64,000 bases of DNA, from the IMG/VR virus record IMGVR_UViG_3300031703_000002, positions 16,141 through 80,140 of that record; one strand, given 5' to 3'. The notes beneath the pieces were generated by a model. That model worked only from the letters and a program-made list of their open reading frames with translations, made no database searches and was not told where the DNA came from. The stretch comes from a virus. Shown here in pieces: positions 26,101-34,598 of this stretch (position 1 is its first letter; each line of letters starts with the position of its first letter). A program made the translations under genes and the position numbers.

Positions 26101-26726
26101 TGGGTAAGATAAAGAAAGATATTAAGGATTTAAGCAAAGAAGCTGGCGGAAAAGTCAAAGCACGTAAAAGCGCTGAGAAATGGTTTGCTAAGGCTGTCAA
26201 GTCCGTTAAGGATCATACTGTATCAAAACATGGTAAACCATTTAAAACAGGTATGATTCATGTATTTAGATATGAAAAACCCAAACACATGAAAACATTA
26301 CCATGGTGGGATATGAATCCAGTAGTACTTGCATTAGAACCACATTCGAGCGGAACAGATGTTGGTATTAATCTAAATTTATTACCAGTTCAATTTAAAG
26401 AGGATTTATTAGATATGGTATATGATCGTATGTCTGGTCAAATAAAATCAAGCACTGGTAGATCTAAAGAAAACAACGCAAAAACACAAAGTGAAATAAA
26501 ACTAATATACAAAGATATTGTAAAATTCTTAGTACATTTTGGATTTGATTTTGCTATTAGACAATATATACCAGAGTTGAAAAAGAACCAGAAAGTAGTT
26601 TCATATGAAAGTTGGGCAAAGATCGCATTGTGTGATTTCCAAGATCTATATGGTATTGGAATCAACGAGGTCAAGAAAGCATTCAGAGAGCACCTAAAAA
26701 CGCGCTCAAAAAGAAAAGATATATAA
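26100..26726 (+). CDS. Conserved T4-like structural/assembly protein, 208 aa
   Basis: Its ATG shares a base with the previous TAA. KTGMIHVFRYEKPKHMKTLPWWDMNPVVLALEPHSSGTDVGINLNLLP resembles a block I associate with conserved T4-like proteins of marine phages (M-Y-x-Y-D-P-K-x-x-x-x-L-P-Y-Y-D-x-F-P-L...G-L-N-L-H-Y-L-P). The gp number is uncertain; DNA end protector or baseplate roles have both been used for neighbours. The N-terminus is strongly basic. The C-terminal KRKDI codons overlap the next late box. Confidence 0.4.
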   Translation: MGKIKKDIKDLSKEAGGKVKARKSAEKWFAKAVKSVKDHTVSKHGKPFKTGMIHVFRYEKPKHMKTLPWWDMNPVVLALEPHSSGTDVGINLNLLPVQFKEDLLDMVYDRMSGQIKSSTGRSKENNAKTQSEIKLIYKDIVKFLVHFGFDFAIRQYIPELKKNQKVVSYESWAKIALCDFQDLYGIGINEVKKAFREHLKTRSKRKDI

Positions 26727-26728
26727 TA
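26718..26728 (+). promoter_or_regulatory. Late promoter box GATATATAATA
   Basis: Overlaps the end of the previous gene, 25 nt before the portal ATG. Confidence 0.65.
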
Positions 26729-26752
26729 ACAAGAACATAATAATATAATAGT

Positions 26753-28345
26753 ATGGCAGGATTTAACGATAGAAACGGACCACTAAGTAACGGATCAAAA
26801 CCCTTTAGCATTTCAAATGCTTTGAAGTCTTTATCCTCATTCGGTATGCGATATGACGACTTAGTATTAAGACAGTCACAAGCAATCGGCCCAATGGAAG
26901 CAGAAATTGGCTATGGTCAAATGAATCCATTTGGCGTTGACAACGATGACATCTATGGTGCATTCGCAGCAATGTCAATGACAGATACTAATCTTAGATC
27001 TAATATACCGTTCTTTGATACAGCATATGAAGGTAAAAGAGATGAACTTAGAAAATTCTCACTTAATGATGAGGTTGAAGATATCTTAGATATTCTTTGT
27101 GATGAATCAATAGTATACGATAATAAAAACTTTTTCTGTTACCCAGAAATATTAGGATTGGATGTTTCAGACGACGTTGATAAAGATCTTAATAAATATT
27201 TTAGACAACTGTATCACTATTTTGGGTTTAACTCAGATCAATCAGCATGGTACTTCTTTAGAAAATTCTTAATTGATGGATATTTAGCATTTGAGATTAT
27301 TTATTCACCAGATCAACAAGAGATTATAGGATTTAAAGAAATAGATCCAATTACACTTATTCCTGGATATAACCACGAAGATGGTAAGAAAGTTTGGGTA
27401 CAATATAAAGATGATCCAGTTAAAGAAAGAAAGTTATATGATTCTCAAATAATCTATATTTCATATTCTTCAATAACAACAACATCAAGAGTTTCATATA
27501 TTGAGAGATTAACAAGATCATTCAACTTGTTAAGAATAATGGAACACACAAGAGTTATATGGGCAGTAACTAACGCTTCATTTAGAATGAAGTTTGTTAT
27601 ACCTGTCGGTGGTAAATCTAAGACTAGAGCAAAGCAATCGCTTTCTCAGTTAATGAACTCTTATAAAGAATCAGTTGATTTTGATTGGGAATCAGGAACA
27701 CTAGCAACAGATGGTAAACCAATGTTACAATTTAGTAAAGAGTATTGGCTGCCTTCTAAAGATGGTGAATCACCAGAAATTGAAACATTAAACAGTGAAG
27801 GACCAGATCTTTCAGATACAGAAGCACTTAAATACTTCTCAGACAAATTAAAACACGTTTCAAAAATACCTTACTCTAGATTCTTATATGAAGATGGTGG
27901 TGGAGATTTCAATCTTGCTGCTGATGGTATGATTAGAGATGAAATTAAGTTTGGTAAATTTATCAAACGTTTAAGATCTACATTCATGGAAATTTTATCT
28001 AAGCCTTTGTTTATTCAAATGTGTCTTAAATATCCTGAATTCACAAACGATCCACAATTCAAATCACAAGTCGCATTACGATTTAATGAAGAAAATGTAT
28101 TCTCAGAATTAAAAGACATGGAATTAATGGAGAAACGTTTAGACTTTATTGCTACAATGAGAGACTCATTAATGACAACAAATCAAGAAACAATGGAAGA
28201 AGAATATTACTTCGATCAAGAATACTTAGTTAAGAAATATCTTAAATTAAGTGATGATGAAATTAGAGGTAATGAAGCAGCCAAATCTAAATTAAAGAAA
28301 ACGACTGCTGAAGAGCCAGAGGCTGAAGATCCATTCGCAATGTAA
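26753..28345 (+). CDS. 20: Portal protein (T4 gp20-like)
   Basis: A 530-residue protein (T4 gp20 524). Typical blocks: LDILCDESIVYD near 113, KFLIDGYLAFEIIY near 171, IDPITLIPGY, IIYISYSSI near 235, RVIWAVTNASFRMKFVIPVG near 268 and HVSKIPYSRFLYEDGGG near 367. It forms the dodecameric vertex through which the terminase packages DNA. Followed by the prohead core protein and protease in T4 order. Confidence 0.9.
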   Translation: MAGFNDRNGPLSNGSKPFSISNALKSLSSFGMRYDDLVLRQSQAIGPMEAEIGYGQMNPFGVDNDDIYGAFAAMSMTDTNLRSNIPFFDTAYEGKRDELRKFSLNDEVEDILDILCDESIVYDNKNFFCYPEILGLDVSDDVDKDLNKYFRQLYHYFGFNSDQSAWYFFRKFLIDGYLAFEIIYSPDQQEIIGFKEIDPITLIPGYNHEDGKKVWVQYKDDPVKERKLYDSQIIYISYSSITTTSRVSYIERLTRSFNLLRIMEHTRVIWAVTNASFRMKFVIPVGGKSKTRAKQSLSQLMNSYKESVDFDWESGTLATDGKPMLQFSKEYWLPSKDGESPEIETLNSEGPDLSDTEALKYFSDKLKHVSKIPYSRFLYEDGGGDFNLAADGMIRDEIKFGKFIKRLRSTFMEILSKPLFIQMCLKYPEFTNDPQFKSQVALRFNEENVFSELKDMELMEKRLDFIATMRDSLMTTNQETMEEEYYFDQEYLVKKYLKLSDDEIRGNEAAKSKLKKTTAEEPEAEDPFAM

Positions 28346-28360
28346 CACACTATTAAAAAA

Positions 28361-28369
28361 GATATATAG
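28361..28369 (+). promoter_or_regulatory. Late promoter box GATATATAG
   Basis: Upstream of the small core protein at 28373, only 4 nt from its ATG. Confidence 0.5.
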
Positions 28370-28372
28370 ATT

Positions 28373-28711
28373 ATGAAAATTATTAAAACATTTGAAGACT
28401 TCATTACAGAAGATGCAATGAGAGCCGGAGAAGATTCCAAGATAATTATTGACGATATTAAATTAGATTCAGGTTCTACTATAAAATCTGCAGAGATTTT
28501 AGGAGCTGTAACAGCATCAATGACTGACGATGAATTTAAACAATATTTTTATGATAGTTATGGTGAAAACGCTTTCGCAGAAGGTGAAATTGACCAATTA
28601 GTTAAGATATACAATGATATAGCTGCAGAAGAACTAGAAGCTGAAAAAGAAGCTGAAAAGGAAGGCGGAGAAGGCGAAGAGGATGAAGAGGATCCATTAG
28701 CAGGATTGTAA
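28373..28711 (+). CDS. Small acidic prohead core protein (gp67/gp68 position)
   Basis: A 112-residue protein between portal and protease, where T4 has genes 67 and 68. It starts MKIIKTFEDFITED, the targeting signature with an I-T-E|D site, and ends in a strongly acidic tail (EAEKEGGEGEEDEEDPLAGL). Composition, place and signature agree with a prohead core component that is cut during maturation. I see no sequence identity strong enough to choose between gp67 and gp68. Confidence 0.6.
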   Translation: MKIIKTFEDFITEDAMRAGEDSKIIIDDIKLDSGSTIKSAEILGAVTASMTDDEFKQYFYDSYGENAFAEGEIDQLVKIYNDIAAEELEAEKEAEKEGGEGEEDEEDPLAGL

Positions 28712-28735
28712 TAAGATATTTAGATAATAAAGTAT

Positions 28736-28745
28736 GATATATATT
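28736..28745 (+). promoter_or_regulatory. Late promoter box GATATATATT
   Basis: 22 nt upstream of the protease-scaffold ATG. Confidence 0.6.
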
Positions 28746-28767
28746 AAAAATAGAAAAATAAAACATT

Positions 28768-30828
28768 ATGAAAAATACTAACGATTTATTAATCGTCGAG
28801 ATGTCTTCATCAGCTCTAAGTGTAACAACTTCAGAGAACAAAGATTACATTCTTGAAGGTATTTTTGGTCAAATCGATCAAAAAAACAAAAACAACCGTA
28901 TATACACTGAGTCGGAGTATGTTCCACAAATTGAAGCATTACAAGCTAAAATTAAAGCTAGTAAGTTATTGGGCGAATTAGATCATCCTGCACAATTTGA
29001 CATTTCTTTAAAGAATGTATCACATATCATTGAAGAACTTGTATATGACAAAGATAGTAAAGAAGTAAGAGGACGTATCAAATTATTAGATACAGACGCT
29101 GGAAGACAAGCTAAAGCTTTAGTAGATGCTGGTGTTCCTTTACAGATTTCATCTAGAGCTGCAGGTGCAGTTGAATCTAACGGACAAGTAAAGATTAAAC
29201 AATTATTTACTTATGATCTAGTTGCTGATCCAGGTTTTGAAAACGCAGAGTTAAAGAGAGTTAACGAAACGTATGGTTATTCAAACGCAGGAAATTTAGC
29301 AATTTACGAAATGAATGGCACAGAAGCTATTGATAACCAACCTATTAAAAACACAAACACACAAATAAAAGAAAATAAAAACATGGCAGAATTTGTAAAA
29401 TCCGAGGATTTCAATAAGTACTCTGAGTATTTGGCGAATGAGATCAAGACATTAAAAGAATCTATCGAAACTAAAAATGAAGAAGTTTCAGAAGATAAAA
29501 CAGTACAAAACTTGAAAGATCATAGTGATCACGTTGTAGAAAACGTTAATCAATTAACAGAATACGTAGAATACATCGCTGGTAAATTAGACGATAACAT
29601 TCAATATTCTGAACATGTTGCTGAGAAAACAGATCAAAGTATTTCATATGCTGAATCTTTAGCAGAAACATTAGATAACAATATCTCTTATACAGAGCAT
29701 GTTGCTGAAGCAGTTTCTAAAGTTAAAGACTTCGCTAATTATTTAGCAGAAGCACATAACGAAGGAAGTACTTCTCACGAATCTTTATTAGAGTATGTTG
29801 AATACTTAAAAGAAAACTTACAATCAGTTTCTGAATATGCAGAGTATATTGCAGAATCATTAAACGAAACAGTTATTGAAGTACCAGTTAACGCTGAAGC
29901 TGAAGAAACTGAAGAGGAAGAAGTTGAAGCAGCTGATAAAGTTGAAGGTGAAGAAGTTGCTAAAGAAGTAGCAGAAGCTGAAGCTCCTGCAAAAGACGCT
30001 GACGAAGCTGAAGAAACTGAAGAAATCGAAAACATCGGTGATAATTCTGAAGAAGGCGCAGTAGCTGCTGATTCTGATAAAGCTGGTAAAGAAGTTGAAG
30101 AAATCGAAGGTGAAGAAGTTGAAGCAGGAGATAATTCAAAAGAAGGTGATACTAAAGGTGAAGTAAATGGAGAAGACGCTGAAGATTTAGAATCTGACGC
30201 AATTAAATCTGATTCAGAAATTGAAGCAGAAACCAAAGCAGCTAAAGCTGGTGAAGGTGAAGAAGAAACTGAAGGTGAAGAAGGAGCATTAGATCCATTA
30301 GAATCTTACAAAAGCGAAATCTCATCTAAATTAGATAAATTAGTAGAAAATGCTACAGCAAAAGAAAATGAAAATCCTTCATTCTTTAGAGTTGTATCAT
30401 CTACGACAAGAGAAAAGTATAACGCATTAAATGAATCAGCTAAAACAGAAGTTAGAAATACAGTTTCTCAAAGAGGCTTTATGACTGAATCTGAAATCTC
30501 ATCATTAATGAATAACGCAGAGCTTATTGTTGAAAACAAAGGTGCACAACCATTGTTTATTACTGCAATGCCAGCGGAATACAGCGCAGCATGGGAAAAC
30601 TTATCTGAATCTAAACAGAATCAAATAACAGCACAAGCTAAATACCACTCATTAAAAACTGAATACCAAGTTGCTAATTTCTGGCAAACTAGAGACTTAA
30701 GAGATACTAAAGTTGAAATGGAAAAAGTTGCAATGGTAACAGAATCTAAGGATGAAGCGCCTAAATCTACCATCGGTTACGATGTTACAGAAATGGCTGA
30801 AGCATTCAAAAAGAGATTTAACAAATAA
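28768..30828 (+). CDS. 21-22: Prohead protease fused to scaffold (gp21-gp22 fusion)
   Basis: A 686-residue protein. Residues 1-190 are the prohead protease: KNNRIYTESEY near 38, LGELDHP with candidate catalytic His near 73, and PLQISSRAAG with Ser near 127. From about 206 the protein is a helical, very acidic scaffold: 17-19-residue repeats around Y-x-E-x-V/L-A-E (about 265-370), then an E/A/G-rich region, then a globular tail from about 515. T4 encodes these as separate proteins. ATG 29383 (residue 206, MAEFVKSEDF) has a typical A-rich leader, so free scaffold may also be made from an internal start. Confidence 0.8.
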   Translation: MKNTNDLLIVEMSSSALSVTTSENKDYILEGIFGQIDQKNKNNRIYTESEYVPQIEALQAKIKASKLLGELDHPAQFDISLKNVSHIIEELVYDKDSKEVRGRIKLLDTDAGRQAKALVDAGVPLQISSRAAGAVESNGQVKIKQLFTYDLVADPGFENAELKRVNETYGYSNAGNLAIYEMNGTEAIDNQPIKNTNTQIKENKNMAEFVKSEDFNKYSEYLANEIKTLKESIETKNEEVSEDKTVQNLKDHSDHVVENVNQLTEYVEYIAGKLDDNIQYSEHVAEKTDQSISYAESLAETLDNNISYTEHVAEAVSKVKDFANYLAEAHNEGSTSHESLLEYVEYLKENLQSVSEYAEYIAESLNETVIEVPVNAEAEETEEEEVEAADKVEGEEVAKEVAEAEAPAKDADEAEETEEIENIGDNSEEGAVAADSDKAGKEVEEIEGEEVEAGDNSKEGDTKGEVNGEDAEDLESDAIKSDSEIEAETKAAKAGEGEEETEGEEGALDPLESYKSEISSKLDKLVENATAKENENPSFFRVVSSTTREKYNALNESAKTEVRNTVSQRGFMTESEISSLMNNAELIVENKGAQPLFITAMPAEYSAAWENLSESKQNQITAQAKYHSLKTEYQVANFWQTRDLRDTKVEMEKVAMVTESKDEAPKSTIGYDVTEMAEAFKKRFNK
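29383..30828 (+). CDS. 22: Possible separate scaffold protein from internal start
   Basis: In-frame ATG within the fusion, preceded by ACAAATAAAAGAAAATAAAA, which looks like the non-SD leaders used elsewhere here. It would give a 481-residue scaffold without the protease. The supply of scaffold without equimolar protease would fit T4 stoichiometry. Inference from leader and domain border only. Confidence 0.4.
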   Translation: MAEFVKSEDFNKYSEYLANEIKTLKESIETKNEEVSEDKTVQNLKDHSDHVVENVNQLTEYVEYIAGKLDDNIQYSEHVAEKTDQSISYAESLAETLDNNISYTEHVAEAVSKVKDFANYLAEAHNEGSTSHESLLEYVEYLKENLQSVSEYAEYIAESLNETVIEVPVNAEAEETEEEEVEAADKVEGEEVAKEVAEAEAPAKDADEAEETEEIENIGDNSEEGAVAADSDKAGKEVEEIEGEEVEAGDNSKEGDTKGEVNGEDAEDLESDAIKSDSEIEAETKAAKAGEGEEETEGEEGALDPLESYKSEISSKLDKLVENATAKENENPSFFRVVSSTTREKYNALNESAKTEVRNTVSQRGFMTESEISSLMNNAELIVENKGAQPLFITAMPAEYSAAWENLSESKQNQITAQAKYHSLKTEYQVANFWQTRDLRDTKVEMEKVAMVTESKDEAPKSTIGYDVTEMAEAFKKRFNK

Positions 30829-30834
30829 AACATA

Positions 30835-30846
30835 GATATATAAATA
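30835..30846 (+). promoter_or_regulatory. Late promoter box GATATATAAATA (major capsid)
   Basis: The longest match to both the local GATATATA box and the T4 late TATAAATA box, upstream of the most highly expressed virion gene. Confidence 0.7.
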
Positions 30847-30850
30847 ACAA

Positions 30851-30900
30851 TCGACGATAAAGGGTGACAGAAGCAGAACACCCATTGAATGTCGAGTTTT
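30851..30900 (+). promoter_or_regulatory. Stem-loop in the major-capsid mRNA leader
   Basis: Outer stem TCGAC/GTCGA (30851-30855 with 30891-30895) and inner stem GGGTG/CACCC (30862-30866 with 30879-30883), followed by GTTTTT. It sits between the late box and the capsid ATG, so it would be at the 5' end of the mRNA and probably stabilises it; a weak terminator is the alternative. Confidence 0.55.
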
Positions 30901-30942
30901 TAACTAAACACAAACAAACAAACAAAAAAACATTCTCAAATT

Positions 30943-32322
30943 ATGAATTTATTAAACGAAGCTGAGATCAAAAATACATGGGCACCGATAATCTCGGAAG
31001 CTACAGGTATTAACGAATCTAGCAAATTAGCATGGATGTCGACTTACTGTCACAACCATAAACTTTACGAAGACGCGAACATCATGTCTTTAAACCCTAA
31101 CATGAACTTAGCAGGTATGGGTGCAGTATCTTTCCCTTCAGCAGTATCTAACGGTGCAGCAGGTGGTGAAAATGGTTCTGGTGACAAGTCTCCGACTTTA
31201 TTACCATTAGCAATGCAAGTAGCTGCTCAAACTATCGGTTTAGACTTAGTACCAGTAGTACCAATGGCAGGACCAATGGGATTATTGTCTTACTTAGACT
31301 TTACTTACGAAGGTGGAAAAGTTGACGGAAACGTTACACCTACTTATATTAAAGGTGCAGTTGATGCAGTTGCTGCAGGTAACGATGTATTAGTTGGAAC
31401 TTCTAGAATTGATGGAAAATCAATTATCAAAATTGTTGATGCATTAGACGGTGAAGCAAATATAGCTGCAAGATATGCAGGTGCTGAATTAGTTAAAGCT
31501 TTAGAAGATCACATTCCTGGATTCTCAGGTGCTGATGCAAACGATAAGCCAATGTCAAGAGATCTTGGTGAATCTACTCCTGATAAAGTAATGGGTCTTT
31601 CTTTATTCTCTAAAAGTGTTGCTGCTGAAACTTTCCAAGTTGCTGCTGCAGTTACAAGAGAGCAAGTACAAGATTTAAAACAATTCGGTGTTGATGCTGT
31701 TGCTCAAGTAGAAGCAGTTTTAACTAACGAATTAACTCAATCTATCAATACTCACATTTTATCTAAAATGAGATCTATTGCTGGTGAAGGTACTTTAGCT
31801 GGAAACTTAGAATTAGTTTACACTCAAGGTGGAAACACTTACGGTGATGTTAATAGAAGAATCTTAACACACGTTTTAGCCGCTGCAAACTTAATTGCTA
31901 ACAGAGGTAGAAGAGGTGCTGGTAACTTCGCTGTAGTTGATGCAAAAGTTGCTTCAGCTTTACAAGGTGTTGCAGGATTTGTATCTAACCCAATGGCTAA
32001 CACATTTAACCAAGTTGCAGGAGCAATCTACCCAGTAGGTTCTGTTGCTGGAATCAATGTTTACACTGATCCTAACATGGCTTTCGAAGGTGTTACTGCT
32101 GGAGGTAAAACTACACATGAAGTATTAGTTGGTAGAAAAGGTGATGGTAACGGTGCTGGATTAATTTTCATGCCTTACTTAATGGCTGAATCAGTTCAAA
32201 TGATCGCAGAAGGAACAATGGCTCCGAAAGTAGCTGTTAAATCTAGATACGCATTAGTTGAAGCTGGATTCCACCCAGGTACACAATACGAAAAATTCTA
32301 TGTTGAAGGTTTAGCACTATAA
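30943..32322 (+). CDS. 23: Major capsid protein (T4 gp23-like)
   Basis: A 459-residue protein (T4 gp23 521). The order after portal, core protein and protease fits, as do the blocks LLPLAMQVAAQTIGLDLVPVVPMAGPMGLLSYLDF near 85-125, EAELTNELTQSINTHILSKMRSIA and VYTDPNMAF near 370. The N-terminal 65 residues contain several [LI]-x-E sites (LLNE|A, IISE|A, GINE|S) and are the likely propeptide removed by the protease. Codon choice is GC-richer at third positions than in neighbours, as expected for the most abundant protein. Confidence 0.88.
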   Translation: MNLLNEAEIKNTWAPIISEATGINESSKLAWMSTYCHNHKLYEDANIMSLNPNMNLAGMGAVSFPSAVSNGAAGGENGSGDKSPTLLPLAMQVAAQTIGLDLVPVVPMAGPMGLLSYLDFTYEGGKVDGNVTPTYIKGAVDAVAAGNDVLVGTSRIDGKSIIKIVDALDGEANIAARYAGAELVKALEDHIPGFSGADANDKPMSRDLGESTPDKVMGLSLFSKSVAAETFQVAAAVTREQVQDLKQFGVDAVAQVEAVLTNELTQSINTHILSKMRSIAGEGTLAGNLELVYTQGGNTYGDVNRRILTHVLAAANLIANRGRRGAGNFAVVDAKVASALQGVAGFVSNPMANTFNQVAGAIYPVGSVAGINVYTDPNMAFEGVTAGGKTTHEVLVGRKGDGNGAGLIFMPYLMAESVQMIAEGTMAPKVAVKSRYALVEAGFHPGTQYEKFYVEGLAL

Positions 32323-32352
32323 TCTTAAACTAGAATAATTAATATTATTATT

Positions 32353-32381
32353 AAAAGGTCATCTTCGGATGACCTTTTTTT
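32353..32381 (+). terminator. Strong intrinsic terminator
   Basis: AAAAGGTCATC / GATGACCTTTT, 11 bp around a TTCG tetraloop, with a T run. Ends the capsid unit. Confidence 0.92.
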
Positions 32382-32408
32382 TGTTGTAAACTTTCCAAAA
32401 TTAAATTA

Positions 32409-32419
32409 GATATATAATA
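32409..32419 (+). promoter_or_regulatory. Late promoter box GATATATAATA
   Basis: 34 nt upstream of the internal-protein gene at 32453. Confidence 0.6.
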
Positions 32420-32452
32420 TAATAATGCTAAATAGAAAATAAAATAACAATT

Positions 32453-34021
32453 ATGAAATTAAAATCTAAATTAAAGCTTTACGAACAATTCGTAAACGAG
32501 AACATGCCAACGAACAAGTCGGTTGATCAAGTATCTATTGACACTGTAACTCCAGGCGACACAGTTAGAACTGAAGTAATAAGAGACGTTGATACAATTC
32601 TAAATACACTGACAGAATTATCTGATAGAATTGGAACAGTTGGTGAATCTACTGAATTAGAATCAGAAATTAATGATCTTTTTGAAGAACTTTTTGAATT
32701 AACTAATCTTACTTCGGTTAATGAAGGTTTATTAGATTTTATAAAATCTCCAATTAAATTCACAAAAATTAAAGCTAACCTTAAAAAATATCAGAAAGCA
32801 TTAGTTCAATCTGCAATTAATGATCTTGATTTTGCAAAGAAAAAGGAAGCTACAAAAGAAAAAACAGATGCAGCTGATTGGAAAAAGAAATTAGAAGTTC
32901 TTAATCAAGCAAATAAAGCTAAAAATCAAGCACTTTCAGATCAGTCTTCTGCCATAAGCGACAGAATTAAAGAATTAACTGGCGGTGATGAAGGTTTAGC
33001 TAAAGTCGCTAGCTTAGGTAAAACTAAAGCTAAATTAATAGCTGCTAAAACAGTTATGAAAGCAACATCAGGTGAAGAAGCTAAACAACTTAAATTAGAA
33101 ATTTCTACACTAGAAGATAGAATTGCTGATGATACTCAATCATTAAAGGATTATACATCAGCACAGGGTGATGCTCCAGCTGCTGAACAAACACCGGCAG
33201 AAGCAGAAGCTGCTGCAGATGCAAAATCAAAATCTCAGATGTCTGATAAAGATGATGCTAAAAAGGTACCAGCTGCAAATGATGACGAAGCCACTGCTAA
33301 AAAAGCTGATGATAAAAAGAAAAAAGAGGAAAAAGACGCAGCTGATAAGGTAAAGGCTGATGAGAAGAAAGAAGCTGCAAAAGTTGCTGTTGAAGCAGCG
33401 CAAACTAAATATGATGAAGCAAAGGACGGTGATGATGAAGCTAAAAAATTAACAGCTAATGTTGAATTATTAAAAGCAAAATTAAAACAAGATGATGTTG
33501 ATGGTAGTGATGACTTAGAAAAAAGTAAAAAACTAGTAGCTGATTTAGGAAAAGCACAAGAAGATTTAAAAGCACTAAGCGGATCTAAGAATCTTAAAGT
33601 TGCAACAAAACCCGTAGATAAAGATGGAAAGCCTATCGTGCCTAAAACACCAAATGAAAACGAATCATTAGATACACCAACTGGTGATGATCTTAATGAA
33701 GCGACATTATCAGGATTACAATCATATTCAGATGAAGAAGACGAAGATGGAAAACCAGATTATTCTTATATTAAAGATAAAGGTAAAGAAATTGGAGTTG
33801 AAGTTACTATAGATATTGATCCATTCGGAGACGGTTATGATGAAATGACAATGACCGGTGATAAAGGTTCTATTATGAAACTAGCCGGTATGACAGGTCA
33901 TGCTGATTTCGTTAAAGACGGAACATATGAAATAGAAGAATCAGTTGCAGTAGAATTACCTAAAACTATTAAATTAGATGAAGGTTTAACAATCGCTCAA
34001 CGATTCGCAAAATTAATGTAA
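32453..34021 (+). CDS. Large capsid-targeted coiled-coil protein
   Basis: A 522-residue protein starting MKLKSKLKLYEQFVNENM, a variant targeting signature with V-N-E|N. Residues 85-200 (FIKSPIKFTKIKANLKKYQKALVQ...) and 240-390 are K/A/D/E-rich helices with heptad-like spacing; the last 120 residues look folded (SYIKDKGKEIGVEVTIDIDPFG). The repeated ADDKKKKEEKDAADKVKADEKK stretch is low-complexity. It sits in its own late unit between two terminator-like regions. Likely an abundant prohead core or internal protein. Confidence 0.55.
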   Translation: MKLKSKLKLYEQFVNENMPTNKSVDQVSIDTVTPGDTVRTEVIRDVDTILNTLTELSDRIGTVGESTELESEINDLFEELFELTNLTSVNEGLLDFIKSPIKFTKIKANLKKYQKALVQSAINDLDFAKKKEATKEKTDAADWKKKLEVLNQANKAKNQALSDQSSAISDRIKELTGGDEGLAKVASLGKTKAKLIAAKTVMKATSGEEAKQLKLEISTLEDRIADDTQSLKDYTSAQGDAPAAEQTPAEAEAAADAKSKSQMSDKDDAKKVPAANDDEATAKKADDKKKKEEKDAADKVKADEKKEAAKVAVEAAQTKYDEAKDGDDEAKKLTANVELLKAKLKQDDVDGSDDLEKSKKLVADLGKAQEDLKALSGSKNLKVATKPVDKDGKPIVPKTPNENESLDTPTGDDLNEATLSGLQSYSDEEDEDGKPDYSYIKDKGKEIGVEVTIDIDPFGDGYDEMTMTGDKGSIMKLAGMTGHADFVKDGTYEIEESVAVELPKTIKLDEGLTIAQRFAKLM

Positions 34022-34024
34022 TAT

Positions 34025-34549
34025 TTAAAGAGAGCGTTTAGCGTTCTTTTTAGCAAGTCTAAGAAACTCTTGTCTCTCATCGAGCAAGAGTTTTTTACAT
34101 TTCTTGCGAAACTCAATTGAAGATTTTAAGATACGGCTATCAATCATCGGAGCCTTTAAGATATCATAATACTCAGGATGTAAGAAGTTCTCCAAATCAA
34201 AATTCATAAACTTAGCTTTGATTGGTTTAAGACTTATTGCACAAATCCACTCAACAGTATTACAATTATCATGTAATGTAACTAGATCAACCAATATACC
34301 ATTACTATGATCCCAGTACTTTTTAGTTAAAATAACACTACGAACTGCAGGTTTTTGCATTCTAAGGACACATGTTACAAATCTATCATCGTCTGACCAT
34401 CGTTTTATATGCCTGTGGTCTACTAGGAACTTCCTGTAGAGCTTTGCTAGAGGTGCAAGTATAATACCGTAACGATTTCTAGGATTTGGACCTGACGTAC
34501 GTGTGATGTTTATATGCGAATATGATTTACCCATTAATATATTTATCAT
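34025..34549 (-). CDS. Lone minus-strand gene, unknown, basic
   Basis: The only convincing minus-strand gene in the window: 174 residues, or 169 if the second Met (start at 34534, MGKSYSHINITRTSG) is used, which follows a better A/T-rich leader. It is basic, with RNRYGIILAPLAKLYRKFLVDHRHIKRW and a C-terminal RKKCKKLLLDERQEFLRLAKKNAKRSL. No HNH, GIY-YIG or LAGLIDADG motif is evident. It ends 3 nt from the stop of the convergent upstream gene and is divergent from the clamp loader gene. Function unknown; a nucleic-acid-binding role is only suggested by charge. Confidence 0.6.
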   Translation of the reverse strand: MINILMGKSYSHINITRTSGPNPRNRYGIILAPLAKLYRKFLVDHRHIKRWSDDDRFVTCVLRMQKPAVRSVILTKKYWDHSNGILVDLVTLHDNCNTVEWICAISLKPIKAKFMNFDLENFLHPEYYDILKAPMIDSRILKSSIEFRKKCKKLLLDERQEFLRLAKKNAKRSL

Positions 34550-34598
34550 TGAAACATTTTGCGGCTTTAGCAGTATAACATGTAAATATACTTTATAT

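Noticed and set aside
29775-30236. 153-residue open frame on the minus strand
   Set aside because: It is the antisense of the E/A-rich scaffold repeats; S/A/P-rich low complexity without a leader, typical shadow.
34503-34598. Earlier ATG for the clamp loader
   Set aside because: It would overlap the minus-strand gene and add 32 residues before the conserved FTEKYRP start.
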